NCBI GenBank assembly: GCA_013398055.1
Contig: VZRS01009627.1
Location: 342,592 to 406,591, forward strand
Direction of reading: 5' to 3'
Length of the DNA: 64,000 bases
Source: Ifrita kowaldi
Lineage: Eukaryota; Chordata; Aves; Passeriformes; Cinclosomatidae
This document shows positions 35,101 through 46,800 of the stretch, one piece after another. Position 1 is the stretch's first letter. Each line of letters opens with the position of its first letter. The notes beneath the pieces were generated by a model, which was not told where the DNA came from, did not search any database, and saw only the letters and a list, made by a program, of their open reading frames with translations. Both the position numbers and the translations under genes were made by a program.

Positions 35101-36480
35101 CATAAAATGACAGATATTTTTGATCACTTTATTGCTAACATTTCTGTGGTGCTTTGGGTTTGTCTGGTGGGTAAACAAGTACTCCCCTATCCACTCTCTG
35201 ATGTTTCTGTAAGGGCCTTTTTATGAGTTCATGTATGTTGTAAGCTTGACACAGTTTGGCTCATTTTAAATTGAATAGTGAAAACACCATGGGTTCATTT
35301 CAGAGGCTACCAAATGGAAAATACAGCTTTACAACAGATTTTATCTTACACTTTACCTTTTTTTACACTTTTTTGAAATTTTAGTTTAATTTCTAGACTT
35401 TATTATCCCTTTATTGATTTTAGAAGAAGAGGTGCGTCTGCACCTTCCTCTTACTCATAACTGACTTTCATGAAGATCCCAAAAAATATTTGCCATCAAT
35501 ACAATTTTTTTTCCTTTCTACCACCAAAACAATTACCAAAAAATAAAAGCCTGATGAAACAGCTTTGGATCTGTCATGTCAATGGCAAAACTGTGAAATT
35601 CACATCAGTGATTCGTACAGTTTTCCAATTACTGGAAAATAAAATGGACAAAAGCATAAGAAAGCAGACTTACATGTGTAAAGATTGATTTCTAGATGTA
35701 CTAAAGTGTTTTGATTACACAGAGTTGCAGACATGCTACTCCATATAATACTGGCAGATCATTAAAGCTTTGTGTTTGTTGTAGTAAATGGGACCCTTAA
35801 TCTCAGGTGTCGTATATGGACTTGTGTATTTGGCCCTTGCATATTAAGTGATTTTAACTTCGCTCATCAAATGTACTAATTGTTAATGGTTGTTTATTCA
35901 AATTACCTATCACCCTGTTAAAAGTTAGTAAGTTTTAAAAGTTAATCACCCAAGTAAATTAATTAAGAAGTGCTTCACATGGTTCTTTGTTAAAATCCTC
36001 CCAAGTTTAGGCAATCACCTGTCAGTTTTTCCCTCTTACCATCAAAACTGTTCATGTTTAAATGTTATTACCTTGTTTTTAAAAATTTCTAGAGTGTTTG
36101 NGGTGTACAAGACTTCCAGTCCTTTCTCCTAAAAATGGAGTAGAGGACCTTGAAAGACCTTTCAGGATATTCACTCTCAAGGTTTTCGTGACTTATGTGA
36201 ACCCTCATTGGGAGCTGATGCTCCAAATTCAATCAAAAAGTCCTCCTCAGTGGACTCCAAGCACATATGTAGAAGACTTTGTGTCTCCTGTAATTATACA
36301 GAAAGACCAGGCATTTAAATTAGACTCTGGGAATTAGACTTCATGGAAATCCTGAGCTCCCAGATAAATATCACAAAAGAAACCGATTTCTCCCCCCGCC
36401 CCGCAGCAGCTGCAAAATTTGTTAATTCACCTTCTTCCATTTGTGAGGCAAGACTCACTGCTTCAGCTTTGCACACATTC
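32161..36480. other. No gene seen
   Basis: Frames up to 123 codons (34213-34584 +, overlapped by minus frames) have no recognisable domain. A 13-A run lies near 32402-32415 and an 11-T run near 34200. The single N at 36101 interrupts a short frame. The region is AT-rich and appears single-copy. Confidence 0.5.
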
Positions 36481-36499
36481 CTCTGCTACATCAAGAGAG

Positions 36500-36700
36500 A
36501 AATATGTTAGAAGCACCATTCTGTCATGATTTCCTGTGAAACATATTTTAATTGGATTTAATTGTCATAGTATATACACTGTGTGCCCCCAATCTGAAAG
36601 GGTGGGCTTAGCCCCTCCCCCAGGTGGCTAGAGTTAATAAAATAAGCAATCCTTTTCTGCATCCTTATCTGCCATCTGGGCATTGCTAGGGTCAGTAATT
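36500..36700 (+). other. Doubtful solo-LTR-like arrangement
   Basis: A TATA-like TATATAC (near 36573) is followed about 65 bases later by AATAAA within TTAATAAAATAAGC (near 36637), after a GC-richer stretch with GGCTTAGCCCCTCCCCC. TATA box and polyadenylation signal spaced like this occur in avian retroviral LTRs. I could not find convincing TG...CA ends or a flanking target-site duplication, so this may simply be unique sequence. Confidence 0.12.
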
Positions 36701-39700
36701 CCCTATACCAGTGGAAGCACAGATGGATTTGGGGAATTAGGGCTTCACACAGATTGTGATGTAGATTCCCTCAAAATAGGAGCTTTTGTTTTTAAACAAA
36801 TTAAGTACCTCCTCCTCCTCTGCTTGGTTACAAAGGCCCTTTTCGAATATCCAATCACATATCCATGTAATCCTTTTGTTATTGCAGCCTCAGTAACTAC
36901 CTCATGGGGAGAAATTAAACCAAACCTCTGTCTAGAAATGATGGGCAGGGAGGCAGCTTCACCAACTCGCTGAGGCAGCAGGCTGGGAGCCTTTTGAGCA
37001 GTATCTGACTTGACATATGACTCCCAAAAGGACCACAGATACAATATTTCCACTAGTTTTGCCTTTCTCCCATTATTTCCTCATCATTTGCCCCACTGTG
37101 CCTCCTTCCCTGAATCTCTGGAAGGTGCTTGAACCTGGGAAGGGCTTTTGGAGCAAGACAACCAAGACAGAAAATTAATCCTTCACCAGTCCTTCACCTG
37201 GCAGCTGTTTGCCATCAGTTCTGCTTGGACACCAAACTGCTTTCAATGGGCTTTTCCTGCACGTCCCTTCACCACTGAGCTCCTGCGTCCAGTGAGTGTC
37301 ACTGAGCGTGCTGCGTTTTTAAGGAGCTAATTTCAGCCAGTGTGTGATGTCTGCAAGGTTTCCAGAAAACACGTGGAACAGAAAGTTAGCCATATTTTTC
37401 CCAATGATTTAGAGTGGTTATTAAATTCTACTTCCATTTCCAATGAGTGCTGAAAAAAATCAGTCCCTTTTTTTTTTTTTTTAATTGTTATTTATGACAT
37501 CCGTGGAAGAGAAAGTAAGCCCACTAGACCAGAAACAACCTCATGCTCTTCATTCAAGTTACAAGTTTAATAGCCAAAATGTATTAAAGTCATTAGAAAG
37601 CCCAGTAAACTGTTTTTACAGCAAGCTAAAAAAGGCTACAGTCCCCAAAGTTTGCCTTGTTTAAACTACATTCATCACCAGTTTGGAGACAAACATGCAT
37701 TTAGACACTTCGTCTGGCTGCAGAAGTATTTTCCAGCATCTATTATTTTCTGTCAGCTGACAGCACTGAATCTTCCAAGTACTGAATTTAATGCTGAAAG
37801 TGGAAACACTATTCCTGCTTTGCTTTTGCTGTCCCAGGGCACCCTCCAGGCTCCTGCCAGGCTGCTAATCCTGGGCTGGCATTCCAGTTGGTGTCATGGG
37901 CAATGCTGGGGCCCCAGGGAAGGGAAGGTGGCCACCTCAGATGATTCCCTACATCCTTGCTTTTCTAAATAACATTGGCTCCAGCTGGTTCCTCAATTGG
38001 TGTAAAAGTAAATTTAATTTTCACCAGGCCACAATGGGTCAAGGAAGTGAGCACAGAGGTCATCAGTGATGTTTTGGCCTTGAACTCTGCAGATATTCAG
38101 ATCTGGGTGAACATTATAATGGCGATCCAATTGCAACTGATTAAGTTAAAGGCTGCAAATTATTTAACCCTGCTGTTTGATCTATTCCTAGAAGTCTTAT
38201 TCAGTATTCTGGGAAGCAGGGCTTTTTCTTTTTTTATACTTTTCCATTACCTGCTGAGTAAGGAAAGGATTACAGTAATGTCAAATTCCTCTCATTCTTT
38301 CTATTGCAGAAGGCTGAGAAAGAAAACTCACCACAGGTTTTTAAGAAAAAAGTCCTGAAAAATGTATGTAAAGCAGAACTCCAAACTTCAACAATGGGAG
38401 ATGATAATTTTTTATTGTTGTTGTTATATTTGAAATATTTTTGTATAATTGAAAGCCTTTGACTGAGAATGCAAGGCTGAAAATTAGATTATCCTGATAG
38501 TCATCCATTTGAAGAGGTGGGGAAGCCTACCTATACAGGCAATCCCAAAGAGGAATGCTTAAGGTAAACTGCAAATGTAAAGGGTGATTCCTCTCTGTAC
38601 ACATTTGTGCAGCAACTGTGATTAAATCTTGTCCATGAGAGCTCTCTACTGAGGCTGAGAATTATTTTTTCTTGTGGAAAAAGCCTGCTTTGTTCTTCCT
38701 CCCCCAGCATCAGCAGCAGGCAGCCGCAGGAGAGAAGGTGCTGGGCCCAGAGGACAGGGTGCCCTGACATCACAGAGAAATCCCCTTGGTCCTCTGAGCA
38801 TTTAGTGCCTCTTTCTCAGGACCCCACCTATTTGGGGACAGAAGAAAGTTTCCCACCATAGAAGGGGAGACATTTCTGGCTTTCAGGTTTCTCTACAGCA
38901 CGAGGGTGGAAGATCCTCCAGAGGATCCCTGAAGCCATCCAGTCATCCTCCCAGTGGGGTCTTTGCCTGCGGAGTCATGTTTTATGCTTTGGACACTAAC
39001 ACACACACTGACTGAAGCCTTTGGTCTTGACACAGAATACTCGACAGATGCATAATGGTGTGTTTTACAAGTCTGTGCAAGGTGATCTTTTGATCTGCCC
39101 TTGGCCTAAGGAGCAAATATTTAGGTATGAAAACCCACTGACTCCCCAACACATACCTCCTCCAGTGACCTATGTGCTGTGAGCAGAAATACCCCAGGCA
39201 CTTATTGCTTTATGAGCCTTCAAGCAATTTGAAAACATCACCTACACAATTTTTCCAATCTTTACAAAGAGTTTGAACCCAAAAAAGAGGCGAGGGGATC
39301 GTTACTAAAAAATAAAACAGGCGGTGCTTTATGTAACTGCAAGGTATATGGTACCTCTGCTCTTCAGCTGCATGGTAATTGCTGACTGTTCAAGCTCATG
39401 GAAAACGTTTGAAGCCAAGCTGCATGAACATCTCATGTTTTTAAAAGGCATACATGCAGTAATTTCATTTGCTCTAGAGCAACATGGGTGTTTTAGCATG
39501 ATCTCCTCTGCTCCAGTTGCAACCCCACTGGAGAAGCACTGCATGTTTAAAAACAGTCTTAAATGTGGAAGGCTGGCACGTGAACATATTCTCATGGAGT
39601 CAAATTCAAACACTGAAACAGGACACCCTTTACACTTATTTGTGTGCAAAGAGTTTTCATTTTAAGGGATTAGGATGCAGCAAATTTATTAATCAACTCA

Positions 39701-40690
39701 ACCTTTTGACTGGGCTCCTCACATGATCACCAAGTGTGCTTTCTGTATGAATAAAAAGAGAAAATAACTTTTAAAGTGAGTAGTGTATCTAGTATAAACC
39801 TCAGGAAATTAAATCTGCTTCCCCAGTCTTAACATGCAATGAATTTCCCTTTTCTCTTTGGAAATTCTTTAATTATTTGTCTTTTCCCCCCCTAAATTAA
39901 CACTTGGTAACTTGCTGTGGAAACTGCTAATATCCTCTCCTTTTTCACAAAGATGTCCATGAAATTACAGGTGTTATTTTTACCTACTCAGTGTCCTCAA
40001 ATGATTTCTGTTTGATTCCTGTGAGCAGTTTCGGCGACAAACTCTAGAGTGTAAATAAATATCTGCCCTTTCAGTCAGAGCAGAGGGAAAGCAGTGCAAG
40101 TAGAAATTATGTTTGAGGACTGTGTGATTTTCTCTACTACCTTTGCAGCAAAGAGAAACAAGAACAGCAATATTTTTATGCCCAAGAATTATTCAAATGC
40201 TCCAATACTTTGTTTTAGAATAGGTTTACTACATGATGATGCAGTCTAATAGTGACAGTGAACTGGAAAAGGAAGACTTCTTAATCATATGCCTTGGTTC
40301 AGCTTAAAAGCTGATTGATTTGATATGAAAAACCTACAGAGACCCAGGCTTTCAGAAACAACACGTAATTTTAGATTTACATGGGTATAATTTACCAGGA
40401 ATTGCAGCAATTACAAATGCAGAGTCACAATTCAGTTACTTACTCTATGCCCACAAACGCTGTTTATCTGTTAAAAACATTTAATTTTTGACATAAGCAT
40501 ACAGACAGGATGGTGTTTGGAGGGTGAGCTGATGATTTTTTCAGTTTTTTAACCCAGCTGACATGGGTGACATTTCAAGATGATACAGATGACCTCTTCA
40601 GTGAACTGCAGGAAGTTTTCTTCAGGTTAGGTTTCGGATATTGCGTGAGATGCTGGTCTCGAGCCATTTTCTTTATCTGACATGGCCCAA
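36701..40690. other. No gene seen; possible conserved stretch at 37.97-38.25 kb
   Basis: Two consecutive plus frames (37652-37972 and 37975-38358) lie in different frames and resemble no family. The second encodes a hydrophobic, isoleucine/leucine-rich peptide that is probably a by-product of AT-rich sequence. A 15-T run lies at 37468-37482. A GC-rich patch (37830-37940) contains GGGGCCCC. A perfect dyad GATCCTC-CA-GAGGATC lies at 38912-38927. Frames on both strands at 39324-39665 overlap and carry no recognised domain. Confidence 0.45.
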
Positions 40691-40772
40691 GCCCATGTAG
40701 AAAGGTCAAGTGACTTGCCCTAAGTGACAGAGTGACTGAGTGGCTCCTAGACCTCTGCTCCCAGCTCCTAGA
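40690..40772 (+). mobile_element. MIR-like SINE relic
   Basis: The stretch with AAGTGACTTGCCCTAAGTGA followed by CAGAGTGACTGAGTGGCTCC resembles the core of MIR SINEs, where ACTTGCCCAAGGTCACACAG is followed by an AGTGGCAGAGC-type segment. MIRs are ancient tRNA-derived elements present across amniotes and strongly diverged. The match is short and recalled from memory, so it needs a profile search. Confidence 0.35.
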
Positions 40773-41120
40773 CCTCCCATGCTCCTCAGCCACGTCACAC
40801 AGAAATTCAACAGCCTCTGCCTAAAGTGTTGCTGCCTCAAGTCATGTCTTGCTGAAACTGTGTCTGGAGGGGGAAGTCAATATCTGAAGGTGTAGAAAAG
40901 CATGACCTTTGCTCTCATCAACAAGCCTGCAAATGCCTGTTTCGCCCCTCCTTTCCCCCTGTCCCATCTGGTTCAACATCCATCAGTGCCTCTCCCCTCA
41001 CCGGCAGCCTGCCTCTGCATCAGCACCTTTCCAAAGAGGGCAGATTGCAAAACACACTTCTGCTGAGGGGCTTATTTCTTCTCAGTCGTAACCTCCTGAC
41101 TCATTTAATAGACTAAGTAT
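40773..41120. other. No gene seen
   Basis: C-rich single-copy sequence with one 60-codon plus frame (40909-41091) that has no recognisable features. Confidence 0.5.
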
Positions 41121-41149
41121 CTGGGATGGAGCCCAAAACTTTGTAGTTG

Positions 41150-41350
41150 GATTGTGTTTTCTGTCCCTTAGGGCGATTCAGTCCTCCAAGCAGTGTGAGC
41201 TTGAGACCCCTCTAGTGTTGCCTGCTCGGTGCGAGCGAGGCCACTGAAAAAGAAAGAAAAAGCCCAGCCTGTCGAAGTTCTTATGTTCCCAGCAAAATAT
41301 TGTTGCTTTGTTTCAACAAATGCTCTTAAAAGACGTGCAGATATAAAATA
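41150..41350. promoter_or_regulatory. Possible regulatory block
   Basis: Six CpG dinucleotides fall within 180 bases, including three in CTCGGTGCGAGCGAGG, alongside AATATTGTTGCTTTGTTTCAAC, which holds SOX-like ATTGTT and TTTGTT sites. No coding or repeat signature is seen. Evidence is compositional only. Confidence 0.22.
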
Positions 41351-41404
41351 AAGCAGTCAGCCATCCAGCCCCAGACCTGAAGTGTGTTATACAGACAGGT
41401 TGGC

Positions 41405-41470
41405 CACAGGGCTCCCATTGACTTTAATGGGAGTTTTGGTGCAAGACCTATTTGCAGGGTATTGGTAATC
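41405..41470. mobile_element. Palindromic repeat relic
   Basis: The perfect hairpin CTCCCATT-GACTTT-AATGGGAG is followed by TTTTGGTGCAAGACC and TTTGCAGGGTATTGG. It resembles the same sauropsid hairpin repeat type as the relic at 13.58 kb (core CTCCCATTGACTTCAATGGG with GAGTTTTG after it). Only the central and right parts are recognisable. Confidence 0.45.
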
Positions 41471-44400
41471 TGCACATTCACTGCCACCAGAGAAAGTTTA
41501 GAGCAGTAAAATGTCTTGGGGGGTTCAAGCTAATGGAAAAACTCCATGATGTCATGACAGCGCGTCTCAGATCTTATTTTACTCCTGAGTGTCTGAGTGG
41601 GTTGGTGATGCCATGATTCCAGAGCTCTGGAATGAAGTTTTACATGCTTATTTCCACGTGTCTGAAGGGTCCTGAAGTTTCCCCTGCAGTACATCACAAG
41701 TCTTTGTAAATAAGAGGATACAAGAGGAAAAATTCCTTCTTCTTTCTGAAGGTAAAATGCTATACTACTTTTTAAATTAAAGCTTTATTTGAGGGAATTT
41801 TAACTTTTAATACTGGTTTGCCCCATATAGATAGAGGTTGTTATTTTTCAAACCCCTCTGAATATTTAGCATTCCACCAGAGGTATTTTTTTTATTGGCT
41901 TGTGCCATAAATCTCAGTGTCATGGGTCTTTTGTGCATACTAAAAAGTTAAAGAGGTTCACCAACTCAGCAAAACCACGCATAACTGCAAAGTTACAAAA
42001 ACAGATTGTTTCTGAGATTTTAGGAAGAAAAAAATGCCCAGAATTATGGCTTGATGGAATAAATCTGCAAGGAAACAACTGCATTAGCAGTAGATACTTA
42101 TAAGTGATTAGGTATGCTTGTTAGAGTGATCCTTTGGCAGCCAAACATATTGCAATACATCTCTTTTTCTCTCAAAGGATTTATGTCTTAATTTTGGACT
42201 TGACACTTTAGTGTGTGAGTGGATCCTCTCAAAGAGCAGATCGCTGTTTTCACTGAGAACATTTTAGCAGCACCACTGAGCTTCCTTGTGCCCTCATTGC
42301 CTCTGATTTTGGAGAGAATACAAAAGCAGTAAGTTTTTCTGTCAGTGCCCTTAAAAGAGAGGGGAATCAGTGAGTGAACTGAATTCAGAAATCTTTTCAA
42401 GCAGTCTGTCAGCTGCAGAGGATTACGAAGAGGCTGCTGTACAAGGAAGGCAGGCAGCTATACCATGTCAGTCTAGATTGCATAAGAGACAACAGAGGTA
42501 GCTGAAATTTGATAGTGTGTGAAGAAAGAGCTGGTAGATTTATTCAAAATGCTGAGCAAAGTGGCTACGCAAAAGTAGGAAGAATAATTTTAACAGATGG
42601 TTCTTCAGGAAGGCTCAGAAAAGAGAAGGTCACAAATATCAGAGAGTGGGAGATGCCCAGGAGATAAATAGATTAAATGGAAACAGAATATGGATTTTGC
42701 TGCTCTGTAGAAAAAGCAGTGACAAAATATTCTATGTCATGCAGGACAAAAAAAAAAGCAGATGTCAAATGGGATCAGCTGGGAAGACTGGAGTCCATTC
42801 TAATCACTTGAGAGAAAATATAAAAAAATATATGGTTTATAAATAACTGTGTCTAAATAACTGATATAAGGAGCAGACTTCTCCAAGATTCTGTTCACTG
42901 ATTATCTGGGCAGGAGACCTGGCCAAAATGTACTGTACTGAGGCTCATTTTTGGCCAGTATTTCTGCACTTAGTTCCATGGAAACTATGGAACGGACAGG
43001 TAGGAGGAAAAGGCCTCAAGTGCACATCCAGATCCCATCCCAGCACAGATCTGGGATGTGTCCAGGACCTGCACTTGGACCCAGAAGCCAGGAAGCACTG
43101 CCAAATCCCACAATATTCACATCGTCTTAGCAGAGCGCAGGAGGATCGTGAAACCATCAGTGTGATGCAGCTGTGAAAGAGGCAAAGCGTTCTCCTGGGA
43201 TGGAGCAGGGGAGGGATTTCCAGCAGAGATAAGGAAGCATTAATGCCTTAGAAGGCCCTTGTCTGGCACAGGGTACTTAGTGTCCTCCACGCTGGAGGAA
43301 AACTGACTTGTGCAGGAAGATGTAGAGTCAGGAGCTGCCTGGGTAAAGGAGAGACTGACACTGAAGAAATCAGTGAAAAAGACAGAGTGGGGTGGTTTAG
43401 TTACCCTGCAAAGGAGAAATAATCACTATATTTTGACACTTGGGGTCATAAATGCCAGCTAATTCCCATCCAGTTACTCCTCAGAGCTCTCCAGCATGTC
43501 CTGCTTTGCCCATCTGGAGGGTGACAGCATCACCACCAGTGACTGCTGTGGATTGCTGCTGCCCTCCCCTGCATGCCACGGCTGCTATTAAGGTGGAGGA
43601 GAATTTTAAGGTTTCCCCAGGTGGAAGCATTGCTGTTTGTCCAAAATAGCTGTGTTGTTCAGACCCATATTGCATGCTCTCTCCATAAATTTAGCTACTT
43701 GACCATGGTTTTGGTTTTAATTTTTTTTCTGGCACATGGCATTTGGTCCCACAACACACCCAGTGGCTCAGGCCAAGAATGACACTTAATTTTCAAGCAG
43801 CCTTATTGATGGTATTATAGCTAATATAAATTATACTGAAATATTTAAAATAGCAGCAAGTTCATTTTGTTGCCCAAAAATAGTATATGAAGGACTTTGT
43901 ATTTTCTTTTAATAATTTTCATTCAATAGATAAACACTTTGCAAGCAATTGTTTCTAATGGAAAGCCAAGTCAGGTATTAGATAGCAGGGTTTATTAAAT
44001 ATTTGAGTTTGGGAATACTGAAACACTGAGAAATGCTATGTTTTCACTCAAAAAAAGAGGCAAACCGGCCAAAACCACCTCTCTCTAATGAGCCTGACAA
44101 GAGGTAGACACTTTTTCAGGAGGAGGCACATCTGGGGCAAGATAATCGATTTGGGCCCCCAGCCCAGACTCACTCGGGGGCCGCCAAATTTGCCCATCTG
44201 TGCACACACTCTGTGAAGCATTTGCCCTACACAGAGAGCCTTCAGCACAGAAACCACCATCCAAATTCCACTTAAATCCTCAAAACACAGCCCGAAAACT
44301 GACTCAAGTGACATAGATCCATGTGCAAACCCTTTGTGGAGGAGTAAACCGGGCCATTTTTCAAACATTGACACCTGCGTGCACAGCTGATAGATTCTTA

Positions 44401-46800
44401 CACCTGGCTAAACAGATGATTGGATTTGCACCTGGAAAATCCATTGTAGAAATTATTTTTGCACGTATAAACTGCATGATGTTACAGTCTCTATAGGAGT
44501 TTATGCTTGGAAAAGACCATGTGCAGGGCCGGTAATTTGAGGTAAAAGTTGCCTCTCAATGCAGAGAACAAAAGAGAAAAAAATGGGAATAAGAAGCAGA
44601 ATTCTTATCCTGTGCTCTTCAACTATTATTAAAAAAAAATCTGGAAACATGTTTTCCCTCCTTGATTCCATCAATACTTGAAAACCACTTAAGGCTACAG
44701 CCTAGCACAGGAATGTATTAACCTCTCTGTCTTTTCCAGGCTTTGCCAAACTTTTTAAAGTCTTTGCACCCTACAGTTTTGTATCTCAGATTTCTCAGTC
44801 TGAGTGGAGCAGACAAAATTACAAGCACTCTGGTCCCTTGCATCCTTCCTCTGACTGAGCAGCCCCAGTTCTCCCCCCCAGATCAATGAGCAAAAGTCAA
44901 ATGGAGGGCTAGGCAGCAATCCTGGAGCCTGCCTTCCCTGCTGCTGCTGGAAGCAGAGAGCTGTGATGGGATACACAGGCGCATCCCCAAAGTGGCTGAG
45001 CTGCTGGGATGGAAAATTAATCTCACAAACACCAATCCCAAAGATCCTAACTCAATAATCATCAGCCATGTGCTGTGCCCATGGACCAGGGGTGAGGAAC
45101 CATGCCTACTCCAAACTTAGAGCAGGCAGAACACCCTCCTCTTACTTTGGAGCCATTCTTTTCCTCACTTTGGCCGTAGAATTGAATTTGTATTTTCATC
45201 TGTCAACAATAAGGTGCAGATAATACCACGTGCCTCCAGGATTTGCACTGAATAACTAAGATCTCCAAAACATTATCCAAAACATGCTGCTGGCAGCAAT
45301 GCCTGGAAGCAGCCCATGCAGGAGGTCCAAATGAAGCTGGTGACATGTCAGAAGAAGGAATCTATGTGTTTCTGCCATTGCTGTTGCTATAAGAACAGTG
45401 GGAATCAAACAGAGATGAAACAGAGCAGTCGAAGGCTATGGCAGGCCAGGAGCACAGGGATTGCCTGGAAAGGCAGCGAGAAGCGCCTCCAAGAATAATT
45501 GGTGAGTGAGACTATGCCACACTGGAGAGCCATCACCATCCAGAGCCTTGCTCAGCAAGCTAGGAAATGCCTGGGTGCAAGCATCAGCTTGGAAACGCCA
45601 ATGGAATTTTGCTCAAGCAAGACAAAATAGGACTGACCCGTTAGGTGTGAGAATTGGCAGCCCAGCTGCACGGAAAATATGGAGCTGGTGGAGGCCGTGG
45701 ATGAAACAGAAGTTTCTCTGCTGCGCCAATCAATCATTTAACACCTTTGTCAGTTTGTGCTGCCCACATAACTTTGGTGGGATATTCAAGCAGAGGGGCT
45801 AAATATACATTTACAGGAAAATGTGATGCCAGGTTCAGCGATGCCTCACTCAGGTCTGAATAGGTCCCTCATTTCTAAGCTCTTCCATCCTGTTACTTCC
45901 CAAAATAACTGTGATCATGACAAAGGGTGAAATAGCAGAGAAATAGGAAGAAATGAAACAACACAGAAGAATAAAAAGAAATATCCTTTGTCATTCGTTG
46001 GTTGCGACCACAGGAAAATGGACAGAGCTTCTTTGTACACCTGTGAGCCTCGGGTCCAAATTCTCGGAGGCAGCAAGAGCTACAGCAAAAGAATGCAACA
46101 AAGAGATGGAAAGGAGTTTGATTCCCTTTATTTCACTACATGAAATGATTGTACAGACCTGTGGTTTGAGGGAAAACAGGAAAACAAAAGATCCACCCTA
46201 TCCAGACCTGATACAAAACCAAAATACACATTACTCTGAGAAGTGACTACAAATGGAGTGCCTTGGGAGTAAGCATTACATCCAAAACTATTCCTATCTG
46301 CCATTCATTACTGTGTCAAAATCACTGATTTCTGGAGCAGTACTTCCTGTCAGTCCTGAGATGCATCCAGAAATTTCAAAGTAAAGCTGAGTTTGTTTTC
46401 TCTAGTGAGTGCAGCAGTCTAAATTAAGTCTCCAGTGGATTTGCAGAAGGGTAGCTTACTCAACATCTGTAAGTGGCTTTATTGGTATTCAGAAGAATTA
46501 GAATCATCTCCTCTGCTTTCCAGCAAAATCTGCAAGGCTATAGGGGAATAAACGTCACACCTACCTCCCCAAAAGCCAGCAGCTATGATTTTGAACAAAA
46601 CCCAGGAGCAAATCTGCTGACAAAAATGTCAGTAAAGCTCAGGATGTTTACATTTAGAATTAGATTTGTGTCTGAAAACAGTAGTGACACTTCATTGAGC
46701 TGCACTCTCCGTGCTCTGCCCCCTGGACTCTGAGTCTTCCACACAAGATCTGCCCCACATCTGCATCAGCTCACACCTTGACCCCTCTCAGGGAGGATCA
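41471..46800. other. No gene seen
   Basis: Frames up to 108 codons (44048-44374 -) have no known domain. A good donor-like GTGAGTGAG at 45501 follows a purine-rich open stretch (45316-45498 +), but no matching acceptor is obvious. A Charlie/hAT-like CTTTGCCAAACTTTTTAAAG at 44741-44760 was noted but is too short to call. No other repeat is recognised. Confidence 0.5.

Noticed and set aside
37233..37256. TTTCAATGGGCTTTT, resembling the hairpin repeat relics
   Set aside because: The match stops after about 15 bases and the complementary arm is absent.
44741..44775. hAT/Charlie-like CTTTGCCAAACTTTTTAAAG terminus
   Set aside because: Only about 20 bases of loose resemblance, with no matching opposite terminus found.
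45316..45510. Purine-rich open stretch ending at donor-like GTGAGTGAG
   Set aside because: No good acceptor found upstream; donor-like sequences are frequent by chance.
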